NCBI GenBank assembly: GCA_023101885.1
Contig: JALPQD010000622.1
Span: 882,698 to 946,697, forward strand
Reading direction: 5' to 3'
DNA from: Typhlomys cinereus
Taxonomy: Eukaryota > Chordata > Mammalia > Rodentia > Platacanthomyidae
DNA: 64,000 nucleotides
Shown here: piece by piece, positions 45,861 to 56,915 of the stretch
Layout: every line of letters starts with the position of its first letter
Position numbering within the stretch: position 1 is the first letter of the stretch
Position numbers and translations under genes: made by a program
The notes under the pieces: generated by a model
What the model was told of the DNA's origin: nothing
The model's input: the letters and a program-made list of their open reading frames with translations, nothing else
Databases searched by the model: none

Positions 45861-48640
45861 GTAAGTGGCCAGATGTTTCATGCATGGCAGGAGGACCGCG
45901 GTAGCTGGTGCCCATGGCGCGGCGTGGTCACAGTGCTGCTGGGGAGCTGGCATGCACACGGACCCGCTCACGGCCGTATCACTAGCACAGGTGTCAGTGA
46001 GCCTGAGATGCCCCAGGATGGCTGCCGTGTCCCTGCGTTTCAGTCTGACCCACCCGAGTCCTGGCCCGGGCCTCTCCTGTGTCGCGCTGCAGTGAGCCGA
46101 GGCTTCCTGCGGCGGAGGGACGAGCCTGCTCAGTACTGGACCAAGAAGAGGTGGACATGGGGGGAGGGATCAGCCTTCAAGGGCAAGTCACGGATCCCGG
46201 CCCGCTCTGGTTAAAATCCTAACAGCGTCGGTCAGAGCCGCACGGCTCCCGTAGCTCCTTCACTGTGGCGGGAGCGAGCAGAGGAGGCCTCGAGGCGGGA
46301 GCGGACGGAGCAGGCCGTTGATGCTGGCCGCTTTCCGTGAAGCAGGGCGGGCGGGCAGACACACAGGGGGCTGACTGGATGGTTAGCCTCAGGCCAGCTG
46401 CTTGGGGGGAGAACTGAGGCCAGCTTGGGAGGGGGCTTTACTGAGATACCCAATTTGCTGCTACCAGGAAGGAGCTGGGAGAGATGTCTTGGGGGTGGGC
46501 TGGGGAGCGGTCTGCTCTAGCTGTGACTCACATTTCCCACTGATGGGACCCCTGGTGACCCAGCCTTGTCCTTTGGTGGGTGAGGACGCAGTCTCCCACG
46601 TGGGGTTCCCTGTAGATGTGACGTCCCGCTATGAGGCTCCTTTGTAGTCACAGCACCCCCTGCCCCCCAGCCATCCGCCCCACAGGCACGCCCTGTGTCA
46701 CGACTCCTGGCACTCCTAGGGGTGGTGTGTTCTGACCCCTCACTGTCCTTGGGAGAAACCTGCATCTAGCATGGGGCCCCCTACTAAGGGCAGATCCAGG
46801 CCCCCCCAAAGGAGCATGGTGGGGGGGAGGATACCGAGAGAGACAGAGTCTCACTCACCTGACTTACGGGAATCTTGTTAGAAATGTGCTAAGCAGATCT
46901 AAGACAGGAAGGGTCAGGGGTCTAGTCTAGAATAAGTGTGATCTAGGATTGAATGGTAGTCCTCTCTGTCACTGAGTGCTGGGAAGGGACAGGTGCATGG
47001 GTGGGCTAGCCCACCCTCCCGAGCAGCCCTCCAGGAGAAGCCGCCCCTGGCGTGTGACTGGGACACAGCAGATGCTCCAGTTGCTGGAGAAGGCTAGGAG
47101 TGCTCCTGGATACGGCGGGCAGGGCAGGAGTGCTCCCCGAATACGGCGGGCAGGGCAGGAGTGCTCCCTGGATACGGCGGGCAGGGCAGGAGTGCTCCCT
47201 GGATACGGCGGGCAGGGCAGGAGTGCTCCCTGGATACGGCGGGCAGGGCAGGAGTGCTCCCTGGATACGGTGGGCAGGGCAGGAGTGCTCCCTGCCGCAG
47301 TGGGAAGCTACAGGTGGGCAGAGCGCATCTGGAGAGCCAGACTCAGTGGAAGGTGCTGGAGTGGCAGCCGAGCCCAGTGGCTGGGATGGGGACAAGGAGT
47401 CCTGCCCCCCCCTGCAGTTGGCAAGGACGGCTGGAGGGCAGGGGCTGGGGCAGCAGGGACGGGAGACTTGGCTCCCCCAGGACAGATGACACGTGTGGCA
47501 GAGCTCCCACGTGTGGCGGGCCGGGGACCAGCACTTGGCATGAGTGTGGGCGAGGCCAGTGGACAGTCTCATGTCCAGGTTTCATTTCCCCCTGGCCACT
47601 TGCTCTGAGGGAGTCTGTCTGCTAGGGTCCCAGAGACAGCTGAGCAGGGTGGCATCAGAGCCGGTGACAGCTGCATCTGTCACACACTGTCCGTAGACCG
47701 GCGCTGAGTGAGCTCACACGGAGGCCCCGCAGCCCGTGGCAGACAGGCTCCCATTCTGAGGCTGCCCCGGTGACGTCACACCGGACCCTCATCCCTACTG
47801 TGGCCCATTGTCCCCAAGTCCCTGCATAAGAGCCCTGAAAGGGGTCCTGTGGTCCAGGCTGGCCACGCAGCTGTCTGTGGGACCGCTCCGCCCAGGCCCG
47901 CAGCCAACGGGGCCAGTCATTGCTGGGTGTGTAGGAGGGGCACGAGCTGGCTTCTCCTCTCAGCAGACAAAGACACACTTGACGAGACCAGACTGAACTG
48001 ATCCCTGCAGCCAGGCCTGCAGGCTTTCTGTGGGCGTGACACCAGGCTGCCCCCTCAGCCCCCGGATGTCCCATACCGTGCAGCGAGGGACAGTCTGCCC
48101 GAGGTGCTGGAGTCCCACCTTGCTGGGGTCACCTGAAGCCCTTTGCTTTATCCCCTCCACCTGGACTCCGTGAAGATGGCGTCCGACAAGTGTCTGTCAC
48201 TGTGGCAAAGGTCCCGTGACCCACGTGGCCTCCTGGCTATGGGAGCCGTCAGGAGCATTTGCCTTGAAGTTGCGGGCTGGATCAGGCACCCCAGGCTTCC
48301 CAGGACCCCATGCGCTACCCGTGGGAGCGAACGGCCTGCAGCAACGTGTTTGCCCCCTTCTCATGACCTCTCCTGGGCTGCCAGCTACGGGCACAGGGGC
48401 TGTGACCCCTGTGTCCAGGCCCAGTGCCACCCAACACAAAGAGAAGGCTCGGCGCCCACTGAGGTCTACAGCTCCCTCTGCCTTCCACACAGACCCTACA
48501 AGGGACGATTCTCTGACCTCTGTCCTCTGACCTTTCCCCCGACCTCTCCCCTCTGACCTCCCCCTTGACCTTCCTTCCTTGATCTCCCCTCCCCCTCTGA
48601 TCATCTCCTCCTGACCTTCTCTCCTGGGATTTTTCCGTAG
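45861..48640 (+). other. ABLIM2 intron inside LIM4 (2.8 kb)
   Basis: Mostly unique GC-rich sequence. It contains the 30-bp array 47092-47295. It ends with a long CT-rich stretch (about 48525-48640) that provides the polypyrimidine tract for the next acceptor. Confidence 0.8.
47092..47295 (+). repeat. 30-bp minisatellite, about 6.5 copies
   Basis: Unit GCAGGAGTGCTCCCTGGATA plus CGGCGGGCAG. Copies are nearly identical, so the array is young and probably polymorphic. Open frames in several phases (a 30-bp unit keeps frame) are by-products. Confidence 0.95.
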
Positions 48641-48699
48641 GCTCCTCCATCTGGCACCCAGCATGCCGACAAGCATCCAGGACTGAGGACAAGAGCAAG
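48641..48699 (+). CDS. ABLIM2: ABLIM2 exon: end of LIM4
   Basis: Acceptor tttttccgtag, preceded by about 100 bp of pyrimidine-rich sequence. G|GC completes Gly, then SSIWHPACRQASRTEDKSK, with HPAC supplying the last LIM4 ligands. It ends in phase 0 at AAG. The donor is AAG|gttggt, a weak match because +3 is T and +5 is G. The next exon joins in frame (KSK then ETRTSS), so this donor is the one expected. The exon is 59 nt. Confidence 0.94.
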
Positions 48700-48982
48700 G
48701 TTGGTGGTCTGGCTGGCGTGCCCGCATCTCGCTCCATATGTGCTCATCCTCAGGTAGAGGGGCAGCTTCCTCAAACAGTCTGGGCAGAGGACAGCCAGGC
48801 TCAGGATGTGGAGGGCAGCAGAGCTAGAGCAGCAGGGCCAGTGGGACCTGAGACCTTTGTGGCCTGACCCTGCTGACCTCCTCGTCCAGTCTGTGAACAC
48901 AGGGGGCCGTTAATGTTTAGCAGACAATACAAGAATGGTCCTTCATATGCGAAGGTTTCCAAACCATCAGAGAACTAGAGCC

Positions 48983-49370
48983 TGAGCTGCCCCAGGCCCG
49001 GACAGTCCCCGTGTCCTCCGTGAGCTACCCCAGGGCTGGACAGTTCCTGCGTCCTCAATGAGCTGCCCCAGGGCTGGACAGTTCCTGCGTCCTCAATGAG
49101 CTGCCCCAGGGCTGGACAGTTCCTGCGTCCTCAGTGAGCTGCCCCAGGGCTAGACAGTTCCCGCATCCTCCGTGAGCTGCCCCAGGGCTAGACAGTTCCC
49201 GCGTCCTCCGTGAGCTGCCCCAGGGCTAGACAGTTCCCACGTTCTCCGTGAGCTGCCCCAGGGGTAGACAGTCCCCGCGTCCTCAGTGAGCTGCCCCAGG
49301 ACTGGACAGTTCCCACGTCTTCAATGAGCTGCCCCAGGGCTGGACAGTTCCTGTGTCCTCAGTGAGCTGG
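48983..49370 (+). repeat. 38-bp minisatellite, about ten copies
   Basis: Unit GAGCTGCCCCAGGGCTGGAC plus AGTTCCTGCGTCCTCAAT. Copies vary at the TGG/TAG and CAAT/CCGT positions. Confidence 0.95.
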
Positions 49371-50419
49371 TTGCACTTGGGCACAGCTCTTAAGAGGAGG
49401 ACGGTTCATCAGAGCAGCCGGAGGAAGAGGGTGGGGCTCAGTCGTAGGGAGCATGGTCGTCAGAGCAGCCAGAGGAAGAGGGTGGGGTTCAGCCCAGGGG
49501 CTGGCACAGAGCTCTCAGTGTCCTCCCCTATGGAGTCAGGTTGTCACTGTCCTGCATGGCTGCTGGACAGGCCACAGAGTGCTGCCAACCAGGCAAGTTT
49601 GATGCCCAAGAATGGGGCAAAACGGGATGATGGACCCTGGCAGACGTGCTGATCTATGTGCCTTGAAGCTCCTGCCCGAGGGCTCGGATCGGTCTCCTTG
49701 GCTTGGCTACCCCACCCTGAGAGGGTCAGGCACGGCCAGCCCTTCCCTGGTCAGCTGTGGCTGAGATGGACAGGGCCTCCTGGGACCTGAGGGCAAAGCC
49801 AGTCTCTAGGCAGGATCAGGTTCTGGACCCCACAGACATTCTGCTGGGCACCAGGCACCAGGACCCACCAGGAACAAGGCCCCAGGAGACAGCTGCTCCG
49901 TGGCCTGGGTGTCAGAGGAGGGCCGCAGACCGCCAAGTGCAGAGGGATGCGGGGGTGAGCTGTGGACTGACTGCTGCGGGAGGGGGCTCACTGCGAGGTC
50001 TCAGGGGAGCCGGAGGCCGCATGGAGGCCCTGAAGCAGGTCAGCAGCTCGGGGGCTGAGGAGGCTGGGCAGCTGTTCAAGCTGGGCACCTCTGCCCACCG
50101 CTGCGCTTTGCAAATGCCGTTCCTTCCGGCTCAGCCGAGTCCTTCTCCGTGGCAGTGCAGGGGGCGGAGCCCTGTCTGGCTAGTGGCATGTGGGCAGGTG
50201 GCCTCTTCCCCTACCCAGGGTGAACTGAACCAGGCTTGTCACCCTCGGGCCTGTCTACACTGGGCCCTTGGAGAGGCTGAGTGACTCATGTTCTAGAGAA
50301 GGCGGCGGCCACCCCTAGAGGAAAGGAAACAGCAAGGGGAACCTCAGGGAGCTAAGCTCGCGTGGTGGCCAATGTGGGGCTCCTTGCTGGACAGTTAGGG
50401 TGCAGAACAGAAGAAAGAC

Positions 50420-50485
50420 CCCAGAGCAGCTAAAGGAAGAGAAAGAAGAGGAAGAGGAGGAGGAAGAAGAAGAGGAGCAGGAGGA
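50420..50485 (+). repeat. Polypurine GAA/GAG tract
   Basis: About 65 bp of nearly pure purine on the + strand (GAAGAGGAAGAGGAGGAGGA type). It could form triplex DNA. The Glu-rich and Ser-rich open frames here are by-products. Confidence 0.85.
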
Positions 50486-51837
50486 CAGGCAGACTGGGGG
50501 GCGCCACACAGAGCGGCTGGGAAGGCCGCGGGCTGCAGGGAGCTTGGCTGCTCCCCGGATCCCCAGGTCCCTTCCGCAGATCCGCATGTGCCTGGGGGGA
50601 GCTTGGACCCGAGGGGCTCTCATTATTCTGCTCCCACAGTCGCAGCACGGACATAGTGTCAGACCCTGCCGTGGTTCTCACGGGCAGCAGCCGCTAAGCA
50701 AGAGGATGTTGCAGGCAGTGTCCTCATCAGCCGCGGCCCGGGTGGGTTGATTCCCTCAGCCAACCATAACTTCCACCCAGGACAGCCTCAGCCTTGGCCG
50801 TGATCTGTGGCCACTGGGCCCAATCCTCTGCCTCTGGAGTCCCCCTTGCTACCCCAAGGCCCTGCACACCCCGAGGCCCCACTCACTGTCACGTGCGCAT
50901 GTACGCAGGGCAGAATCGTGTCCTGAGTCTGGGCAGAGCTCACAAAGGGAGGGCAGCTGACCACAGCCAGGGCAAGATGGTCCATGCCAGCTGCCGGAGG
51001 TGGCAGCCTTCATTTCCTCTGTTTCCCGGCCGGCTGGGAGGCCCTGCAGGCTGGGTGCCGCCGGGCTAGGGAAGAAGGCAGCCTTGTTTTCCGGGGCCGT
51101 GCTGGTGGGCGGGGCTTCCTGGGCTTTTGAAACTAGCGTTTTAGAAACATGGAACAGAGGCTGTGCAGACTGGGACCAGCTGCCCTCTTGGAGCTGTGCC
51201 AGGGCTGGCGCGGCCTCCCGTGAGCCAGGGATGTCGGGCCCCGGTGCAGCTCCGGCGTCAGTCAGCAGCGTCAGGCAAGCCAGGCCAGCTGGGGTTGGCT
51301 GTCTGGCCGAGGACGTAGCATGGAGGTGGCCCTGGCGCTGGTGCCTCTGAAACCTGCTGCCAAGGAGGTGACCCTCCTGCCCCTGTGGCCTAGATGACAA
51401 GTGGCTTTGCTGCCTGGGGCTCAGCAGGTTCCTTAACAAGCGTTTCTCTGTGCCCGCAGCTCCCTCGTGCCTTCTGCTGGCTGCAGGGAACCCTGATTCT
51501 ATGGGCGCTTCTCCGCTGCGGGCTGGGACCCAGCCTGCGGGGGACAGCGCTGGGTTACATATCCCTGAGCATCCAGCTGATGCCCACCGGACCTCGGCAG
51601 ACGCAGTCCTGGCTTCCAGTCCTGTGGGCATCGTGTGGTTCTCAGAACAGCACCAGACGCCCACCGTGTGCGCTGGAGCCTGAGTGCTTGGAACCCCGGC
51701 GTCTGTGAGGGGGGCCTTGTCTGCAGTGTTGGACAGAATGGCTCGAGCAGCCTGTGTTGCCCGAGTGGGACCCCAGGGCCAAGGTTTGCTGCTCAGCCCT
51801 GCTTGGGCTTTAGGAACCTCCTAAGAACTGGGTGTTA

Positions 51838-52125
51838 GGGGCCGGGACAGGGCTTAGTGCTTAAAGACTTTGCCTCCCAAGCAAAAGGCCTGAATTTGGG
51901 TTCCCAGATCACACGTGAAAAATGTCAGACTCATATGGCGGCCACCTGTAACTCTGACCCTGGAAGATGGAGCCTGGGAAACCCCAGAGCAAAGCAGTAA
52001 GATGCAAGAGCAGTCCAGGATGGCTCCAGGTTACCCTTGGGTCTCCGAAGGCACATACACTTGAGTGCCATAGTACACATAAAAGCACACGTGCACATAC
52101 AGAGAGAGAGAGAGAGAGAGAGAGA
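51838..52125 (+). mobile_element. B2/ID-like tRNA-derived SINE
   Basis: GGCTTAGTGCTTAAAGACTT, TGCCTCCCAAGCAAAAGGCC and GGGTTCCCAGATCACACG follow a tRNA-type A box/B box head. GGCGGCCACCTGTAACTCTG resembles the B2 body, and the element ends in a CACATACA...GAGA tail. Confidence 0.6.
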
Positions 52126-52127
52126 GG
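52103..52127 (+). repeat. (GA)n microsatellite
   Basis: About twelve GA units at the 3' end of the tRNA-type SINE that precedes it. Confidence 0.95.
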
Positions 52128-52257
52128 AGTTAGATGTGGACACCCCTGAGCTTGGCCCCTGATCAGTGATGAAGATGAAGAGGGCTCCCGTATCCAGGAG
52201 GACCAGCGCAGCGGGGCTGTGCATGGGAGTGAACATTGCTTGGGGGAGCCGGCCTTG

Positions 52258-52330
52258 GTGCTGAAATCTGCCACTTCCCAGCTGTGTGGCCTGAGGCAAG
52301 TCACTCACCCTCTCTGGGACCAGTCCCTCA
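52258..52330 (+). mobile_element. MIR SINE, sense
   Basis: TGCCACTTCCCAGCTGTGTG, then GCCTGAGGCAAGTCACTCACC and CTCTCTGGGACC, is the sense MIR core. Confidence 0.8.
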
Positions 52331-54012
52331 ACATTAGCACAGAGGTGAGCAGGCTCCAGCATCAGTGTGAGAGAGACTAGGGTGTTCTGGCTGTGACCAG
52401 AACAGCCGCTTCCCAGACCTGAGGCTGTGAGCTCCGATCCCTCCTCCTATCTCTCTGGGGGGAAGGAGGCAGTTCGCCGTGGTCCTAAGAGAGTTTGAAG
52501 AAGGCTGAGGGTCCCTGTGCGGCTCCTTGGGGCAGTCAGATGCCCGTCTCCTCACGCTGGGACCCTCGCTCAGCTCCTCTCCTGCCTCCTTGGCAGAGGC
52601 CGGGCAGTGAGTTCGAGGTGCGCCCTGGCACACGAGGCTGGGAATGCCCCTCCTCCGCTGAGTGAGGCTTGCTGGGATATTCTCGGGTACACTCGGTGAG
52701 CGACTGCGTGGTCTCCACGCCGGTCTGCAGCGCAGAACAAGGCCCCCTATGGGCCACTGCAGGAGCAGCAGGCCCCAAGTGGACACTGCACGTCACAGAG
52801 GAGGCTGAGCCCCACCCGGCGTTTTCAGTGCCTGACCATGCGGCACCCTCGGGGTCAGTGGAGCACTGCACCTGCCTGCCCACAGGGCGCACCAGAAGAG
52901 CAACCCCCCCGCCACCTTACAGGACACGAGGGGGCCGCCTTCTCTCAGACAGCTTGCAGTCACGTCAAGCGGGTGGCTGCCCAGGCCTCGGGCAGAGAGC
53001 CTTGTGAGGCAACCCTGTCCCGTCAGCTTCAGAAGCCCGAGCTCTCAGGCGTGGGGTGGGTCGCGGGGTTGGCACCTGTCGGTGCAGCTGTAGGCTGAGG
53101 GGGCCAAGGAGGGCGCAGAGCACAGCACCTGCAAAGGGGGCGACAGTGACCAGGCCGAGCTGGGCATGAGCGTCATGTCATCCCTCCTCTCCCCCATCTA
53201 GAGGCACAGCCCCGCCTGCAGCCAGGCCTGCCCGGGCGCCTCGTTCTGTGCCTTACAGGTTCATGCCTCCCGCCGCTGTGCGTGACTTGCGATCCGTGTC
53301 CACTGGTCCCTGCTGCTGCGGTGCTGGCCGCAGGGGGAGCTCGGGCGCGGAGGTCTCCTCTGCACCCAGGCGGCTGCATCTTCAGAGCTGCGTGCAGTCC
53401 CCTAGCTGGGGGGCCTCAAAAGCGGAGGACTTTGCTGGGCACTGAGGAGGGGCGAGGCCTGGCTGTGACCAAGGCGGAGCCGGCTCCTCGTGAGGCTGCT
53501 TGTCAGCTCGTAGCCACACCGACATCCTCCCATGTCCTCACTCGCTCATTCTGTGTGCACGCACACGTGTGTGTGTGCACATGTGTATGTGTGCACGTGC
53601 ACACACATGCTTTGCAGAACACCAGACAGGTCAGCATAGTGACCCAGGGAAGACCTGTCTTCACACAGACACACTTTGAGGTCATGGGGTGAGGTCTCAA
53701 CATAGGAATTTGGGGAGCCCAACTTGGGCCCTGACTCATGGCAGGGGGTGATGGGAGAGGCAGGAAGAGCCTTCTGGGAAACTGAGGCAGAGAGTGTGGA
53801 AGGGTGGGTCTTCAGTTAGGCTCAGTAAAGATGTGGGGCTAGAGCAGAGGGGAGTTCAAGTCCTGACAAACGGGGTACCTGGTGGATGTGTATGTCTGTC
53901 AGGTGGGGTGGCAGGAAGCATGGGAGAGAAGATGGGTGAGGATCCGGGGTGAGGTCTGGGCCAGGACAGGGGTGCAGAGCAGTGGGGTGTGGGGCCATCC
54001 CTGCAGGCGAGG

Positions 54013-54130
54013 CAGGGGCTGCAGGCTGTAGAAGGAGAAGAAGGGGTCTCCAGGGGCTGCAGGCTGTAGAAGGAGAAGAAGGGGTCTCCAGGGGCTGCAG
54101 GCTGTAGAAGGAGAAGAAGGGGTCTCCAGG
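54013..54130 (+). repeat. 38-bp minisatellite, three copies
   Basis: Unit AGGGGCTGCAGGCTGTAGAA plus GGAGAAGAAGGGGTCTCC. The three copies are identical, which suggests a recent expansion. Confidence 0.95.
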
Positions 54131-54640
54131 CCACAGCAGCCGCGAGCCCAGGGCCAGCTGACGGCATGTCAGTGGCATCACACAGTCCGCAGCACTGACC
54201 TCAGAGAGCCGAGTCCAGGGGGAGGGTCGAGGAGGTTGGGGGCAGGTCGGGGGTACGGACAGTGTGGCTGCAGAGTGGGGCTGGGGGACAGTTGCTGACC
54301 AAGGAGACGTGGGGGGCCGGACACGCCGTGCATGTGTCTAAACCACAGGACCGTGAGTGAGAAAGACCCCTTGTGTCGTGGAACTTGAGGGGCTGCTGGA
54401 CACGCCCAGCCGGCCTCAGCCCCAGAGACACAGATCACCCCCCATCATGCCTCTGAGACCCTGGGAATGCTCCAGTGTGTGTCAGCACACAGTCCTTCCC
54501 CTGTCGCCCGTGGTCCCTGTGTCGTTTGACTGCGTCTGACCCAAGCCTGGCTGTTTGTTCCCGAGGGACCATTCACCCTCCACGCCCCAGCTGCTCTGGC
54601 TTTCCCGTGCTCCCCACTCAGGCTCCACCCTCTGTTCTAG

Positions 54641-54718
54641 GAAACCAGGACTTCCTCCGAGAGCATCGTCTCCGCGCCTGCCTCCAGCACCTCGGGGTCC
54701 CCAAGCCGTGTGATCTAT
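54641..54718 (+). CDS. ABLIM2: ABLIM2 exon: Ser/Thr-rich linker after LIM4
   Basis: Acceptor tctgttctag, donor TAT|gtgagt. It reads ETRTSSESIVSAPASS and then TSGSPSRVIY. The exon is 78 nt, phase 0 at both ends, so it can be skipped without a frameshift. This Ser-rich stretch is conserved among ABLIM2 orthologues. It differs from the sequence I recall (SVPAS) by one residue, SAPAS. Confidence 0.95.
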
Positions 54719-54917
54719 GTGAGTGGGGCCCTGTAGAGATGCCATGACTTCAGGAGAGGGTGGCTGGGATCATAACGGAGTCCATTTCATGAGTCTGCTG
54801 AGCGCTGCCAGTGTGGGCACCACAGGGCAGAGGGGGCTGTGGACTTCAGGGTTGACCCAACCCTGCTTTCCCCCAAGAACCACTCTGGGGACAGGGGGTC
54901 TGTGACCTTATTTTTGC

Positions 54918-55040
54918 TGGTGTGTGTCTATGTCTCTGTGTGTATGTCTCTCTCTCTTTGTGTGTGTCTCTGTGTGTGTGTGTGTGTGTATGTGTGCATG
55001 GGTATGCTTTTGGACATGTGTATGTGTACATGCATGTACA
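54918..55040 (+). repeat. TG/TCTC-rich degenerate microsatellite
   Basis: Mixed TGTGTGTC, TCTCTC and TGTGTATG runs. Confidence 0.85.
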
Positions 55041-55557
55041 AACACAAGTGTGTGACTGCATATTCATATATTTATGCATATGCGAGAGAGAGAATAATTG
55101 GAACTTTCTCAACAAGTTTTTGTAGTGAATCATGCAAGAGGTATCCATGGTGACGAGTCAGAGATGGTGTTATTATCTAACAGCATTACCTGTGTGAGTG
55201 CTAGGCTTTGTCATCAAAAGAGTCCCAAGGCACAAGACGAAAGGAGCCCAGGGCTGGCAAGAAGGCAGGTGATGGACAGGTCACTTCTGTCCCCAGCCCT
55301 TGGTCTTCTGCAGCACTGGGGGGGTGTTGGCTCTCCACGAGGTGTCCTGGATGATTGACAGGGTCATTCTGGTAAGAGCAAGCATTCTTTCCCGGGGTGT
55401 GTCCAATGTAGAGCGCAAAGGCACTAGGGCCCTTTGGGGACACCTGCTCTGAGATTCAGTCTGCACACGTGGGATCTGCAGGCTGGCTATGCGCCGTGGG
55501 CAAGGTGTTTCCTCTCGGTGCTTCTGGGCCCCAGGGCTCCCAGAGGCATGTCCCAGC

Positions 55558-55735
55558 CTGAGGTCACGGGCACAGCTTGGACGTCACGGGCACAGGCTGG
55601 GCTCATGGGCACAGGCTGGAGGTCACGGGCACAGGCTGGAGGTCACGGGCACAGCCTGGGGTCACGGGCACAGCTTGGACGTCACGGGCACAGCTTGGAC
55701 GTCACGGGCACAGCTGGAGGTCACGGGCACACCTC
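55558..55735 (+). repeat. 20-bp array with CRE-like and AGGTCA motifs
   Basis: About nine units of GTCACGGGCACAGCTTGGAC or GGTCACGGGCACAGGCTGGA. The junctions create GGACGTCA at 55579-55586, 55677-55684 and 55697-55704. Other junctions create AGGTCA half-sites. Confidence 0.93.
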
Positions 55736-56014
55736 TCGGTGCAGCAGGGCCGGGGACACTCTTGCCAGCACCATTACCACCTCACTCTCTTCCAGGCCTG
55801 CTAGGCCAAGACCCAGGCCCCCAGCCAGACTCCCGCACTCTGGGACGGGGCTGCTCCTTCCTCCGCCTGTCTCTTGACTTGCAGCTGGTGTCCTCACGGA
55901 GAGGCCTGTGTGCGTCTGTGCCCCGCCCTCGTCATCAGTAGAAGACATGTTCAGCTGTGGCTGCTAGTGGTGGCTGGGCCTCTAGGGTAATCCAGTTCCC
56001 TGCTTTTGTTTTCA

Positions 56015-56120
56015 GAGACAGGGTCTCTCGTGCTCCAAGCCAGCTGCACACTTGCACCACGGCCGGGGTGACCTTGACCTTCTGCCTTCCCCCACCTCTG
56101 CCTTCGCAATTTTGTGCACG
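56015..56120 (-). mobile_element. Diverged B1-like SINE, antisense
   Basis: GAGACAGGGTCTCTCGTGCT at the left, then GGGTGACCTTGACCTTCTGC and CCCACCTCTGCCTTCGC, keep the antisense order of a B1/B4-type element. The middle is drifted. Confidence 0.5.
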
Positions 56121-56690
56121 CGTGGCAAGCGCTATGCAAGTCACATCCCTGACACCCCACTCCTTGGTTTCTTTGTCACAGTAGCACTTCCCAGAGCAGA
56201 CGGGGTGCTGGGCCCCCCTCGCGCTCTGATGGCAGCAGCCAGGAGAAGACCCGGGCTGGTTATCCCGCCAGAGGCCCGTGGAGCGCCCCTGAAGCCGCTC
56301 CTCTCACAGTATGTGGACTTACTGCCTCGCAGTGGGAGCCTACGGTGCTCACAGCGCTTTGCTGTTTGTCTGGCCTTGGGAACGGCGCAGTGTGAAAGCC
56401 AGCCTGATGCCGTGTGAAATAGCCGGCTGCAGCGTATCCCATGGGCCGCATCCTGTGTGGTCTACTCGCGTTTGTTTTGCTGCATGGAGTGTGGGAAGCC
56501 TAGAGAGCACACACACTGATAGCTCTGTCAAATAGAAAGCATAGATTGTTGTCATGGGAACTATCGAAGCCTCTGAGTAGAGGGGCCAAAGGTAGCTCAG
56601 CAAGACTGCTTGGCCCCCTGTGAGGGGTTTGTGGCAGGCAGCTGCTGGGATGTTGGCATCATGCAGGCTGTGCATCACATCCCTGCAGAT

Positions 56691-56717
56691 GGGGTTAGGG
56701 TTAGGATAGGGGTTAGG
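56691..56717 (+). repeat. Short telomere-like run
   Basis: GGGGTTAGGGTTAGGATAGG followed by GGTTAGG: three to four degenerate TTAGGG units next to a 28-bp minisatellite. Confidence 0.8.
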
Positions 56718-56739
56718 TCTCCATGCCTGCTGGCCTCCT

Positions 56740-56915
56740 GCCCAGGCACTGCCAGGCTGGCCTCCTATGTGGGCACTGTGGGGCTGGCCTCCTATGCAGG
56801 CACTGTAGGGCTGGCCTCCTATGCGGGCACTGTAGGGCTGACCTATGTGGACGCTGTGGGGCTGACCTATGCGAGCACTGTGGGGCTGACCTATGCGGGC
56901 ACTGTAGGGCTGGCC
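56740..56915 (+). repeat. 28-bp GCTGGCCTCCTATGCGGGCACTGTAGGG-type minisatellite
   Basis: About six copies; the later ones are shortened to 24 bp by loss of part of the GGCCTCC block. It starts directly after the telomere-like run. Confidence 0.93.

Larger units (their letters stand above)
48700..54640 (+). other. ABLIM2 intron after LIM4 (5.9 kb)
   Basis: Two unrelated 38-bp minisatellites (48983-49370, 54013-54130), a purine-rich GAA/GAG tract (50420-50485), a B2/ID-like SINE (51838-52125) ending in a GA repeat, and a MIR (52258-52330). The rest is unique GC-rich intron. Confidence 0.8.

Noticed and set aside
46976..47608. 210-codon open frame with 10-residue repeats
   Set aside because: The 30-bp minisatellite keeps frame in all phases; flanks show no coding features.
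50315..50623. Ser-rich and Glu-rich open frames
   Set aside because: By-products of the polypurine GAA/GAG tract.
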